A stretch of DNA of 64,000 bases from Magnetospirillum sp. ME-1 (GTDB lineage Bacteria; Pseudomonadota; Alphaproteobacteria; Rhodospirillales; Magnetospirillaceae). The stretch spans positions 2,339,098 to 2,403,097 of the forward strand of contig NZ_CP015848.1 of the NCBI RefSeq assembly GCF_002105535.1, written 5' to 3'. The position numbers and the translations under genes were made by a program. The notes under the pieces were generated by a model. It did not search any database. It was given only the letters and a program-made list of their open reading frames with translations, and was not told where the DNA came from. This document shows, piece by piece, positions 1 through 8,257 of this stretch; position 1 is the stretch's first letter, and every line of letters begins with the position of its first letter.

Positions 1-59
1 CGAACTTTCGGAGCGGTGGCGGGCGCGGTCTCGAACCGCCGAGGCCCCGCCAAACGTCA

Positions 60-389
60 TCAAAGTGTGTCGTCGAGCTCGATGAAGGGGGCTGCCTGCA
101 ATGTCTCCGCCACGAGAATGCAGGCGTCGATTTCGTTCCGCTTGAATCCTCTGCTCGTCCTGCACAGGCGAACGTATTGGGAGACCGGGTTTTGCCCGGA
201 AATTCGGACAAGTCCAACATCGGCGATCGCAGCCATTCCCTCGCGCTTGGGCTCCTTCCCGCTCGCGACAAGGGCCATCTGGGCGCGGAACGCCGTGGCC
301 GCCTTTTTGGCGTTCATGCGACCCTTCTCCAGCAGCTCGATCGCCGCCAGCACGTTTTCCATCGTCGCCTTGTCTTTCATGTCGGACAT
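60..389 (-). CDS. hypothetical protein, 109 aa
   Basis: No family was recognised. The product is a soluble protein with an alanine- and lysine-rich helical N-terminal half (an acidic start, then ELLEKGRMNAKKAATAF) and no membrane segment or signal peptide. The reading frame continues upstream of the chosen start, but the ATG at 389 is preceded by GGAGGCGG at normal spacing, so I prefer it. The gene is divergent from the one at 1959, with an insertion sequence now lying between them. A perfect inverted repeat at 442-460 lies just upstream and could be its operator. Confidence 0.6.
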   Translation of the reverse strand: MSDMKDKATMENVLAAIELLEKGRMNAKKAATAFRAQMALVASGKEPKREGMAAIADVGLVRISGQNPVSQYVRLCRTSRGFKRNEIDACILVAETLQAAPFIELDDTL

Positions 390-441
390 TTCCGCCTCCT
401 CTTCTCCGCTGGCGTTCGCGTTTCGTTCGCCTAAGGTTGAT

Positions 442-460
442 ATGGATACATCGTATCCAT
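442..460. promoter_or_regulatory. inverted repeat, candidate operator
   Basis: ATGGATAC and GTATCCAT are perfect 8-bp arms separated by ATC. The repeat lies about 53 bp upstream of the ATG at 389, where a promoter for the minus-strand gene is expected. The symmetry suggests a dimeric repressor site. The protein that binds it is unknown. Confidence 0.5.
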
Positions 461-511
461 TCGTCAAGGGCCGGTGGCTGGAAAACGGCGGTTTTCTGCG
501 TCTTTCGTCAG

Positions 512-519
512 AAAAAATA
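512..519. repeat. target site duplication, left copy
   Basis: AAAAAATA directly abuts the left inverted repeat of the insertion sequence. An identical octamer follows the right inverted repeat at 1851-1858. An 8-bp duplication is typical of ISL3-family insertion. Confidence 0.9.
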
Positions 520-1850
520 GGTTCATCGCCGAATTCCGGGATGAGGGGTTAGGGAGAGGCGGACAACGGCGCCCTCTGACAGACTGGTAGTCGCCAAACA
601 CACCGACTATCAGGGAGCTACCGTTGTCCAAGGAGGATGCTACGGCATGGCTCGGTGGCTGGGAAGGCTACCGGGTGGCAAAGGTCGAGCGGGTTTCGGG
701 GCACAAGCCGGCGATTTGGATCACGCTGGCCGGCCAGCCCGGTCGGGCGATGATCTGCGAGGGATGCGGGCAGACAGTTGAGGGTGTCCATGAGAGCACC
801 GTCCGGGCGGTGCGCGATCTGCCGATCCTTGATGCCGAGACCTGGCTGCTGGTGCCGCGTTGCCGGCTGGCCTGCCCTCGCTGCGGTCCCCGGCTGGAAC
901 GGCTGGCCTGGCTGGGACGCTACGCGCGGGTGACGGCGCGACTGGCCGAGAGCGTGGCGAAGCTGTGCCACGTCCTGCCGGTCAAGCAGGTGGCCGGCTT
1001 CTTCGGCCTGGCGTGGTCGACGGTCAAGGCTATCGACAAGAAGTATCTGGCCCAGACGCTGGGGCCGGTCGACCTGGCCGGTATCCGCGAGATCGCCATG
1101 GACGAATTCGCCATCCAGAAGGGACATCGCTACGCCACCGTGGTGGTCGAGCCACACACCAAGCGGGTGTTGTGGGTCGGGCGCGGGCGCTCGCGCGACA
1201 GCGTCCGCCCGTTCTTCGAATTGCTCGGCAAGGAGGGCTGCGCGGCGCTCACGGCGGTCGCCATGGACATGCATGCCGCCTTCGAACAGGAAGTCCGCCA
1301 CCACTGTCCCCAGGCCGCCATCGTCTACGATCTTTTCCACGTCGTCGCCAAGTATGGCCGCGAGGTCATCGATCGCGTCCGCGTCGACGAGGCCAACCGC
1401 CTGCATCACGACAAGAAGGCCCGCAAGGTGGTCAAGACTGCCCGCTGGCTGCTATTGCGCAATCGCGACAACATCCCCAGGGATGAGGACAAGGTCAGGC
1501 TCGACGAACTGCTGGCCGCCAATGCCGCGCTGATGACCACCTATGTGCTGAAGGACGACCTCAAGGAACTCTGGCGTTTTACCGATCCAAAGGCGGCCAT
1601 GGAGGCTTGGCAAGCCTGGAAGGAGAGAGCCCTCGCCAGTGCTGTCAAGCCGCTCATCCTCTTCGCCAAACGCCTCGAACCCTATCTCGAAGGCATCCTC
1701 GCCCACTGCCAATGGCCGCTCCACACCAGCCTGCTGGAGGGCATCAACAACAAGATCAAGGTCATCAAGCGGATGGCCTATGGCTTCCGCGATGACGACT
1801 ACTTCTTCCTCAAGGTCAGGGCCGCTTTCCCCGGAATTCGGCGATGAACC
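520..1850 (+). mobile_element. ISL3-family insertion sequence, complete
   Basis: The element is 1331 bp. It is bounded by perfect 21-bp inverted repeats at 520-540 and 1830-1850 (outer end GGTTCATCGCCGAATTCC) and flanked by identical 8-bp direct repeats. It carries a single intact transposase whose stop codon lies inside the right repeat. The perfect target duplication and intact gene point to a recent and possibly still active insertion. It landed in the divergent intergenic region between the genes at 389 and 1959 and breaks no visible reading frame, although it separates their regulatory sequences. Confidence 0.93.
624..1847 (+). CDS. ISL3-family transposase
   Basis: This 407-aa enzyme catalyses DDE-type cut-and-paste movement of the surrounding element. 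The N-terminal 100 residues hold the cysteine pairs CEGC and CPRC of the family zinc-binding domain. They are followed by a helix-turn-helix segment and the catalytic core. The acidic triad is visible as D in IAMDEF, D in VAMDMH and E in SLLEGINNKIK. The start is TTG at 624, preceded by GGGAG at proper distance. No in-frame ATG gives a full N-terminal domain. Length and motif order match intact family members, so it is probably functional. Confidence 0.92.
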   Translation: MSKEDATAWLGGWEGYRVAKVERVSGHKPAIWITLAGQPGRAMICEGCGQTVEGVHESTVRAVRDLPILDAETWLLVPRCRLACPRCGPRLERLAWLGRYARVTARLAESVAKLCHVLPVKQVAGFFGLAWSTVKAIDKKYLAQTLGPVDLAGIREIAMDEFAIQKGHRYATVVVEPHTKRVLWVGRGRSRDSVRPFFELLGKEGCAALTAVAMDMHAAFEQEVRHHCPQAAIVYDLFHVVAKYGREVIDRVRVDEANRLHHDKKARKVVKTARWLLLRNRDNIPRDEDKVRLDELLAANAALMTTYVLKDDLKELWRFTDPKAAMEAWQAWKERALASAVKPLILFAKRLEPYLEGILAHCQWPLHTSLLEGINNKIKVIKRMAYGFRDDDYFFLKVRAAFPGIRR

Positions 1851-1858
1851 AAAAAATA
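1851..1858. repeat. target site duplication, right copy
   Basis: AAAAAATA follows the right inverted repeat and matches 512-519 exactly. Confidence 0.9.
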
Positions 1859-1958
1859 GCCGTCGCCAATTGTAATTGCCGGCCGAAACGCCCTGGCTTT
1901 GCCGCAACCGCCGCCTCTGGTAGGATCGCCTCCCCCTGAGAGTACGAAGAGCGACGGA

Positions 1959-2579
1959 ATGGGCACGGACATCCACTGGGCGATCGAGCGGCGCGATACG
2001 GAAGGACGCTGGTGGCTCGTCGCGTGCGAGGACCGGAGCTGGGCCTTGGGATCAGCGCGGAATGTACCGCACGATGACCCGAGCCGCGCAACCGAAAGGG
2101 AAATCGACTTCAGGGACTACGATCTCTTCCCCGCTCTCTCCGGCGTCATGGGAGCCGTTGAATCTCCGCTTGCGATCCCCGACGTGCCGAAGGATGCCGC
2201 GAAAACCACCATCGCCCTCGCAGAAGCCCCCGAGACCCATTCCGCCGGATGGGTCGATGGGCATGGACTTGACTCTGTCGCGGGATTTCCATCCCTGGAC
2301 ATGAAGGAGGGGTCCGAGGAACAAGCGCGCCAGCATGCCCTTGAGCAATGGTGCGGCAGCGTCCTCCACTTCCTCCATGAAGGGCATGCGGATGAGATCC
2401 TGCCTCCGCACCGCAATGACAGGCATCGGCTCTGCTACCCCGATGATTGGTCGGATCTCGGCGATGGAGCCACTGAGACAAACCATGAGAAGCTCGAACG
2501 CATCAAGGCCTCCAAGAAACTCATCGACTGGCGAGCCGACCCATCGGCTGTCCGGATCGTCGTCTGGTACGACCGCTAG
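1959..2579 (+). CDS. conserved hypothetical protein of the MGTDIH type, 206 aa
   Basis: The function is unknown. The protein opens with MGTDIHWAIERRD and carries FRDYDLFPALSGVMG near residue 50. This pattern (M-x-TDIH, then R-x-YDLFA-x-L) recurs in uncharacterised phage and plasmid proteins. No catalytic motif is evident. The C-terminal half is rich in charged residues and tryptophan. The frame stays open for 20 codons upstream, but the conserved N-terminus places the start at ATG 1959. The insertion sequence ends about 110 bp upstream, so its native promoter region may have been displaced. Confidence 0.7.
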   Translation: MGTDIHWAIERRDTEGRWWLVACEDRSWALGSARNVPHDDPSRATEREIDFRDYDLFPALSGVMGAVESPLAIPDVPKDAAKTTIALAEAPETHSAGWVDGHGLDSVAGFPSLDMKEGSEEQARQHALEQWCGSVLHFLHEGHADEILPPHRNDRHRLCYPDDWSDLGDGATETNHEKLERIKASKKLIDWRADPSAVRIVVWYDR

Positions 2580-2606
2580 CCGGATCAGCACCATGTAATC
2601 CCCAGG

Positions 2607-3200
2607 ATGCGCAGCACGGGGGCGGATATGGAGGACATCGCAAGGGCCTGTTCGGATCCGGCGACGCCGGCCGAGGAGCTGGAGCGCCTGCTCGACGCCT
2701 GGCCGCAGCCCGAAGACGCGCCAGCCGATCTGCTGCGCCGGGCGGCCGAGACGCCCGACCCGTTCGCGCTGCTCTCCCTGGTGTCCCACCCCAACCTCCC
2801 GCTGGTCCGTCTCGCGGAAGCCGCCGATCTGGCCGTGCGCTGGCATGACGACGAAGGCCGCTACGGACCCCACCTGACGACGAAGGATCTCCCCCTCGAT
2901 CGGCTGGCCATCCTGGCGATCGACGGCTCTTCCGCGGTCCAGCACGCCATCGCGCTCCGCATCCTCTCCGGCCCTGGAGGCGTGGCCCCTCTGCTGATGG
3001 CCATCCTGGCCGAGGCCGAGCGACGCGACGCACCCGTCATCCTCGCCAGCGCCGAGAACGAGCCATTCGGCATCGCCGACGCGCTGTTCATCGGCGTGGA
3101 AATCATGGCCGCCGGGGAAGGACCGAACGCGCCAAGCTCCTCCGAGCGTCTGGATCTCCTGTCGCGGCTGGAAGCCGTCGGCATCCGCGGGCCGGCCTGA
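2607..3200 (+). CDS. hypothetical protein, 197 aa
   Basis: No known family was recognised. The sequence is leucine- and alanine-rich with alternating amphipathic helices (for example PADLLRRAAETPDPFALLSL), resembling an alpha-solenoid. This suits its neighbours, which include ankyrin and leucine-rich-variant repeat proteins. No signal peptide is present. A second possible start lies at 2628, preceded by GGGGGCGG and starting MEDIARAC. The choice between the two is unresolved. Confidence 0.6.
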   Translation: MRSTGADMEDIARACSDPATPAEELERLLDAWPQPEDAPADLLRRAAETPDPFALLSLVSHPNLPLVRLAEAADLAVRWHDDEGRYGPHLTTKDLPLDRLAILAIDGSSAVQHAIALRILSGPGGVAPLLMAILAEAERRDAPVILASAENEPFGIADALFIGVEIMAAGEGPNAPSSSERLDLLSRLEAVGIRGPA

Positions 3201-3293
3201 TCCTCGCGATTTGCGCCGCCGGATGGATCGGGGTAGGCTGCCGATCCGAAAGCCGCAGGGAGCATCGACGCGGCACGCAATGGAGGAAGCCGC

Positions 3294-3992
3294 TTGCCGA
3301 ACCACGTCACCACCCGCGTCGTCCTCCATGGAGAGCCCGAACAGATCGCCGCCTTCCTCCAAGCGCACATCCGGGAGGACCAGGAAGGAAAGCGGTTCCT
3401 CGACTTCGACACGGTGATCCCCATGCCGGACGCAATCAGGGCGACCGAAGCGACCCCCGAGGCCCAGCTCGGATTCGTCGCGGCCATGAGGGACGCAGAA
3501 GCGGCCGCGCGATATCTCGAATATCCCTGGGTCATGAAGGAGGGGATCGGCACCCCCGAGCAGCTCTTCGATTGGGTCGAACGGAACCGGCCGGAGGATT
3601 TCGCGAAAGGCATCGTCTCGAAGCAGGCTCTCGCTGAGACAGGACATGCCAATTGGATGGAATGGACCAATGAGTCCTGGGGAACCAAGTGGAGTTCCTA
3701 CGACTACAGCGAAACCGATCCTGCTGAGGCTGGCCCGCGATTCGAGTTCCGGTTCAACACGGCTTGGTACTTCCCCATACCTATCTTCGAAAAGCTGGCG
3801 GACCGCTGGCCGAAGATCGCGTTCGAGATCGACTGCTACGACGAGGGCGATACGTTCGAAGGGACCGGCTGGTTCAACGGAAGCGCCGACGATCCGCCCT
3901 TCGCGCTCTACGACGCAGGCACGAACGAGGGCGTCCAGCGTCGCGTTTACGGCGACGAAGTCCTGGAGAACGAGCGGGATGAGCATGGATAG
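3294..3992 (+). CDS. Api92-like (DUF1281-type) ferredoxin-fold protein
   Basis: This 232-aa protein begins MPNHVTTRVVLHGEPEQI and continues with DTVIPMPDAI, a WGTKWSSYDYSE segment and FEFRFNTAWYFP. That arrangement is characteristic of Api92-like proteins of phages and conjugative elements. No enzymatic role is established for the family. The start is TTG at 3294, preceded by GGAGGAAG. The 3' end overlaps the ankyrin gene by 14 bp, suggesting translational coupling. Family assignment is by motif order only. Confidence 0.75.
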   Translation: MPNHVTTRVVLHGEPEQIAAFLQAHIREDQEGKRFLDFDTVIPMPDAIRATEATPEAQLGFVAAMRDAEAAARYLEYPWVMKEGIGTPEQLFDWVERNRPEDFAKGIVSKQALAETGHANWMEWTNESWGTKWSSYDYSETDPAEAGPRFEFRFNTAWYFPIPIFEKLADRWPKIAFEIDCYDEGDTFEGTGWFNGSADDPPFALYDAGTNEGVQRRVYGDEVLENERDEHG

Positions 3993-5460
3993 GAAGCATG
4001 CCGCCGCGCTGCATACCGCGATTCGGGCGAAGGATCCGGAAGCCGTCGCGCGGCTCCTGAAGGATGGAGTGCCGCCGGATGCTTGGGACATCCGAAGCGG
4101 CGACAATCTACCCATCCACGTCGCGGCCTCCATCGGCGGCGATACCGGCATCCGCATCCTCGAAGCGCTGATCGACGCCGGAGCCGACATCGACGCGCTC
4201 AACGAGGAAGCCCTCACTCCCCTCCACATCGCCGTCCAGAGGAACCGGAAGGACGACTGGGCCTCGGCCCGGCTCCTGGTCCGCCGGGGCGCCCAGGCCG
4301 GTCTCGTGGAGAAGGGATGCGCCTGCCATCCCCTCAATGCGCCGGAGCATGCCCTCACCGAGGGGCATGGAACGGCGGTGCTGGCCATGCTCCAGGAAGG
4401 ACTGGACCCCCGCATCCATGGCGCTTCCGGCTCCCTTCTCTGGTACGCCGCCTACGACGATCCGAAGATCGTGGCGACCCTGCTCGCCCAGGGAGTCCAT
4501 CCCGCGGAAGGAATGGAGATCCAGCGGCTGCCAACGCGCCGCCGCCAGGCGCAAGGCATGGGCCTCGTGGAGCCCCGGGCCGAATCCCCGCTGGCGCGGG
4601 CGGCCGAGCAGCTCGAAGCCGTCGGAACGGATCTGATCGCCATCCATCCGGCCTATCATTGCTTCCGCCTCCTCGTGGAGGCCGGCGCCGATCCCGACGC
4701 GGCCGAGGGCCCGGACGGCACGACCGCCTGGGAGAGGCTGGGCGCGGCAGCGCCGAAGATCCGGGATCTGCTGCGGACCAGGAAAAGCCCCATCGCGTCA
4801 TATCGGCACAGCCCGCTCGAAGAGAGGGCATTGCTCCTCCGATCCGACGCCAACGCTTCTCGGGAGAGCATCGCCGCCCACCTGGCGGAATGGGAAGCCG
4901 CCCTGGAAGGCGAAGCGCCGCTTCCCTGGCCGATGGCCGCCATCCTGCGCTCAGAAGCCCTTCCCGACGACCTCCTCCCATCCGCCGCGAACCTCGCCAT
5001 CCGCGCCCTCGCGCAGCGCCATCCCCAGTACGACGGCGCCATGGGAACCGACGCGATCCTTCTGATGATTCCGCCGGAACGCTGGCCCGTCATCGCCTGC
5101 GCCGGAAGCGCCGCCTTCCGCGACGCGATCTCCGCGCGCCTCGATGCCGACCTCAAGGAAGCGCTTTTCCTGTGGACGAACGCCGCCTCGACGAAGGGGC
5201 TGGAGGAGGAGCAGGCCAAACGGCAGAAAAGCCATCTGCATCGGCTCATGGAGACGTCCCGCGCCATCCTGCGGGCAGCCGGCAGCCGCAAGGCCGAAAC
5301 CGGAGAGCAGCCGATCCGGGTTGGACTGGCCGCAGCCCTCTCCGCCATCGCCAGGGAATGGCTCGCCCGGGCCGACCTCACCGCTGGGGAAGAGCTGGAG
5401 GTACTATCCGACTTCGACCTTGCCGGGATTCCCGCGCCGAAATCAGGACGGAGCGCCTGA
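3979..5460 (+). CDS. ankyrin-repeat protein
   Basis: The 493-aa protein has about four ankyrin repeats in residues 5-180, for example LPIHVAASIGGDTGIRILEA and TPLHIAVQRN with intervening AGADIDALN. Ankyrin repeats bind partner proteins. The C-terminal 270 residues are alpha-helical and unassigned. No signal peptide or membrane segment is visible, so it should be cytoplasmic. The start ATG at 3979 (or 3985) overlaps the preceding gene. Repeat proteins of several kinds cluster in this first 10 kb, which suggests protein-protein interaction roles, perhaps against host factors. This is inference. Confidence 0.75.
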   Translation: MSMDRKHAAALHTAIRAKDPEAVARLLKDGVPPDAWDIRSGDNLPIHVAASIGGDTGIRILEALIDAGADIDALNEEALTPLHIAVQRNRKDDWASARLLVRRGAQAGLVEKGCACHPLNAPEHALTEGHGTAVLAMLQEGLDPRIHGASGSLLWYAAYDDPKIVATLLAQGVHPAEGMEIQRLPTRRRQAQGMGLVEPRAESPLARAAEQLEAVGTDLIAIHPAYHCFRLLVEAGADPDAAEGPDGTTAWERLGAAAPKIRDLLRTRKSPIASYRHSPLEERALLLRSDANASRESIAAHLAEWEAALEGEAPLPWPMAAILRSEALPDDLLPSAANLAIRALAQRHPQYDGAMGTDAILLMIPPERWPVIACAGSAAFRDAISARLDADLKEALFLWTNAASTKGLEEEQAKRQKSHLHRLMETSRAILRAAGSRKAETGEQPIRVGLAAALSAIAREWLARADLTAGEELEVLSDFDLAGIPAPKSGRSA

Positions 5461-5496
5461 TCCGCACCATGTCGCATGGAGCGCAAAGGAGCCTCC

Positions 5497-6024
5497 ATGC
5501 CATCCCTGCCATCCATCCGCTTCCTCGCCGCGGCCCGCCGCCTGGCCACCCTGGTGCCCATGGGCGATGACGACGCGGTGGCCTTCGGCCTTCCGGACAT
5601 TCCCGGCGCCGCAGCCGTGCTGCGCTACCACACCCATCGCTTCGACGGCGCATGGAGCTCCTTCGCGGCCGACCTGATGTCCGAGGAAGCCCCCGGAGAC
5701 TCCAGCCCGCCCTTCATGGCGATCGCGCCGGACAGGATCGCCGGCAAAATGGTCGCCGCTACGGTCGAGGAATTCGGCGAGGGCACCAGCAGGATCCACG
5801 CCCGCTGGCGCGAAGCGATCGGAAGGGATCTGAATGCAGGCGCCGTGCGTCCGCTGGGAGATCACATTCCCGTCGAGAATCTGGCCCGAGTGCCTTCCGA
5901 TATCCTGATCGAGCTTCCCGACCCTTTGATCCTGCGCATCCTCTGGGAGCCGAAGGAAGCCAGCGCCCACGAGAGGCTGGAGTTCGAGATGGCCCTGCGT
6001 GCCGTTCTGGACGGCATCCGGTAG
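5497..6024 (+). CDS. hypothetical protein, 175 aa
   Basis: No family was recognised. The protein is soluble with an alanine-rich N-terminus (MPSLPSIRFLAAARRLATL), a central region of mixed composition and a charged C-terminal helix. The ATG at 5497 is preceded by AAGGAG with six intervening bases and is preferred over the upstream ATG at 5476, which has no ribosome binding site. It follows the ankyrin gene by 36 bp, so the two may be cotranscribed. Confidence 0.6.
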   Translation: MPSLPSIRFLAAARRLATLVPMGDDDAVAFGLPDIPGAAAVLRYHTHRFDGAWSSFAADLMSEEAPGDSSPPFMAIAPDRIAGKMVAATVEEFGEGTSRIHARWREAIGRDLNAGAVRPLGDHIPVENLARVPSDILIELPDPLILRILWEPKEASAHERLEFEMALRAVLDGIR

Positions 6025-6052
6025 CCCGCCTGCACGGCATCAATGCCGGCGA

Positions 6053-7237
6053 TCAGGCGAGGGAGCCTTCCTGGGGGAACAGGCACCGCCGCAGCGCCGG
6101 AGACAGCAGGGCATCGGCCCCGGTGGTGGCCAGCCCATGCAGCAGGCCCTCCAGCCGCCATTCCTCCTCGGACATGCCGGCCGATGCGGCCTCCGATCGG
6201 TCCAGCTCGCGGGCGACCGCCCCGAACACCAGCTCCATGATGCAGTGCGCCCGGTCCTCGTCCATCGACGCCCAAAGGCGCTCGATCTCCTCCCCGTCCA
6301 GGCGGACAGGCTTCAGCGTCTCCACGAAGGCCGGGCCCTCGTCGGGGAAGATGCGCGCATCCTCGAAGCGCAGGCGGAAGCCGGTATGCCATTCGAAGGC
6401 GTCCTCCGCCAGGCGGAGGAGGGAGTCGATGCCGCAATCCGGGCCGTATCCCGGCAGGATCACGGGCTCGCGGATGGCCCGCAGCGATTCCCCGAAGCGT
6501 CCAAGCAGATGGACCGCTCCCTTCGCCCAAGCCAGCTCCTCGATGCGCCGCTCCGCGACGTTCCAGACCAGGACGCGATGCGAGCTGCCGGACTGGTGCG
6601 CACGGAGAAGAACCAGCCCGTGGCGCGTCGGGAAGCCGCACCGCTCGGATCCGTCCGCCCATGGCGCGATGGAGAGGAAGCCGCACCGGTCCTCCATGCG
6701 ATCGTAGACCTCGAACCGATCGGAACGCAGCTCGACGCCGGCATCCTCCAGGGCCTCGGCCACGGCCCGGAACTCGAAGAGCCGCATCTCCGGCAGCAGC
6801 CCATGTCCGGCCACGGGAAGCGCAGGCGCGCCGCCGAGCGCATGGAGGACGCCCGAGCGGAGATCGAAGGCATGGGAGAACCACGGGGACAGAGCGGCCA
6901 GAACAGCATCCGCCGCCGCGCCGTCGTCGATGGTCCAGGTCTTGGCGTAGCCGTTGTATCGGCCGCCGAGGGACTTCACCGCCTCCCGGATCGCGGCAAG
7001 ACGATCGGGGTCCGCTCCGCCTCCCCAGCGCAGCACCAGGGTGCGGGGCTTTCCTTTCGCTCCGCCCTCCGCGAGCAGCAGCAGGGAGCCCGGATCCACG
7101 GACCCGCTGGACGCTTCCGAAAGCAGCTCGGCCCCCACGGCGAGGACCGAACCCGGCCTGCGGGAGAAGGCCGCCGCATCGAACCGCCACCGCCAATCAT
7201 CGAGTCCGTCGCATTCGCCCAACCGGATGATCGCCAT
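6053..7237 (-). CDS. hypothetical protein, 394 aa
   Basis: The function is unknown. Residues 75-120 contain FPARTL-type strands and an LGGRYNGYAKTWTIDD segment. This resembles the short beta-alpha module found beside DNA-annealing helicases, in which a pattern like GRRWDPATKTW occurs, but the helicase itself is absent. The rest is rich in acidic and aromatic residues. The start ATG at 7237 follows GGAGGCGG closely, although the frame is open 51 codons further upstream. The gene is divergent from 7411, and a 17-bp palindrome in the shared region may control both. Confidence 0.6.
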   Translation of the reverse strand: MAIIRLGECDGLDDWRWRFDAAAFSRRPGSVLAVGAELLSEASSGSVDPGSLLLLAEGGAKGKPRTLVLRWGGGADPDRLAAIREAVKSLGGRYNGYAKTWTIDDGAAADAVLAALSPWFSHAFDLRSGVLHALGGAPALPVAGHGLLPEMRLFEFRAVAEALEDAGVELRSDRFEVYDRMEDRCGFLSIAPWADGSERCGFPTRHGLVLLRAHQSGSSHRVLVWNVAERRIEELAWAKGAVHLLGRFGESLRAIREPVILPGYGPDCGIDSLLRLAEDAFEWHTGFRLRFEDARIFPDEGPAFVETLKPVRLDGEEIERLWASMDEDRAHCIMELVFGAVARELDRSEAASAGMSEEEWRLEGLLHGLATTGADALLSPALRRCLFPQEGSLA

Positions 7238-7357
7238 GGCCGCCTCCTGTCCCGTCATGATCGATCTGGAGCAGAAGGGGCCTGAAGTCGAGGGGGCGGG
7301 ATTCCTTCGGAAATGCTTCAGGAAAAAGCGAAGAATGCGCCTGCGAGGGGTTGATGC

Positions 7358-7374
7358 TAGGGCGAATCGCCCTA
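7358..7374. promoter_or_regulatory. 17-bp palindrome, candidate operator (copy 1)
   Basis: TAGGGCGAATCGCCCTA is an exact inverted repeat around a central A. It lies 37 bp upstream of the start at 7411. A site of identical architecture, TAGGCACAATGTGCCTA, lies at 12819-12835. Both fit TAGG-N3-AAT-N3-CCTA, with the inner triplets changed in a compensating way. Each site heads a two-gene module ending in a small HTH protein. Confidence 0.6.
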
Positions 7375-7410
7375 CCTTCTTAATAGGCAATCACGCCGCA
7401 GGAGGACGAC

Positions 7411-7878
7411 ATGGCGACCACACGGCTCCGCACCCTCGAACCGCATGCGCTCGCGCCGATCGCGAGCCGCGAGATCAGCCTGAGCGCGCTGGACCGTCGG
7501 CGCGCCACCGCATTCCGCGTCCCCCTTCCAGCCGCGACCGGTCGCGCCCTGCGGCGCGGCGACATCGACGAGGCGCTGGACCTGGCGAAGGATCTCGTCT
7601 CCGAGCCTTGGCTGGAAAGAGGGTACTGGCGCTGCGAGGAGAAGCAGGAGGAGCTTGGATGGGTGGTGGAGACCATTTCCGCCAGCTCCGCCACGGCCCG
7701 GGAAGTCGTCGGGATGAAGCGCGCCCTCCATGCGGCCAAGATGCTCATCGGCGAAGCCGGCATCCCCGCCTTCCTCTTCGTCGCCGAGAGGATGAGGGAT
7801 CGCAGCGACCTCACATCCATCCCATCCGTCCGCCTCAGCACCGCGTTGAGGAAGCTCGGATGGAGCATCGCACCCTGA
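7411..7878 (+). CDS. hypothetical protein, 155 aa
   Basis: No family was recognised. The protein is basic and alpha-helical, with a tryptophan-containing middle (GYWRCEEKQEELGWVVETI) and no membrane segment. The ATG is preceded by GGAGGACGAC. A palindromic candidate operator lies just upstream, and the HTH gene at 7890 follows after 11 bp, so the two form a module that the HTH protein could autoregulate. The corresponding gene in the sister module at 12877 is not similar in sequence. Confidence 0.6.
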   Translation: MATTRLRTLEPHALAPIASREISLSALDRRRATAFRVPLPAATGRALRRGDIDEALDLAKDLVSEPWLERGYWRCEEKQEELGWVVETISASSATAREVVGMKRALHAAKMLIGEAGIPAFLFVAERMRDRSDLTSIPSVRLSTALRKLGWSIAP

Positions 7879-7889
7879 GGAGGACCGCC

Positions 7890-8225
7890 ATGGAACACGA
7901 CGAATTCAACACCGCAGCCCGCATCCTCTACCCTGGCGCAGCCACCGCGCGGGGACAGGAGATGACCACCGCCAGCCTGGCCGACGGCCTCGGGGTCGAA
8001 GGCCGCAAGATGCGCAAATGGAAGGGCGGGCAGAACTCCGCGCCCGCCATCGTCTCCGACGTCATCCTCGCGGCCGCGACGGTCGCCGACGATCTCGCGC
8101 TGGCCGACCAGCCCCGTGGAACCCGGATCGTCTGGCGCATGGCGGATGTCATCCGCGACAAGGGAGCGCGCATCCGCGACCTGGAAGCCCGCATCGCCGA
8201 GCTCGAAGCCCGGTCCCCGGGCTGA
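7890..8225 (+). CDS. small HTH DNA-binding protein (paralogue of 13344)
   Basis: This 111-aa protein is a likely transcriptional regulator. Residues 29-46 (LADGLGVEGRKMRKWKGG) match a helix-turn-helix, and the C-terminus is a charged coiled coil (RDLEARIAELEAR). It is clearly homologous to the product of 13344-13598, sharing LA-x-GL, R-x-W-x(2)-G, ADDLA or ADHLA, QP(R/K)G and a shared pattern near the end. The ATG is preceded by GAGGAGGA, which overlaps the previous stop codon. By position, its target could be the palindrome at 7358-7374. Confidence 0.7.
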   Translation: MEHDEFNTAARILYPGAATARGQEMTTASLADGLGVEGRKMRKWKGGQNSAPAIVSDVILAAATVADDLALADQPRGTRIVWRMADVIRDKGARIRDLEARIAELEARSPG

Positions 8226-8257
8226 AGCCGCCTTCCGGGGGCCGCCCTTGCCAGTCG

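Noticed and set aside
2052..4415. Minus-strand open frame of 787 codons
   Set aside because: It overlaps three supported plus-strand genes with ribosome binding sites and has no recognisable domain.
5862..7196. Long alternative minus-strand frame overlapping 6053-7237
   Set aside because: It is arginine/glycine-rich, lacks a ribosome binding site and is out of frame with the better supported gene.
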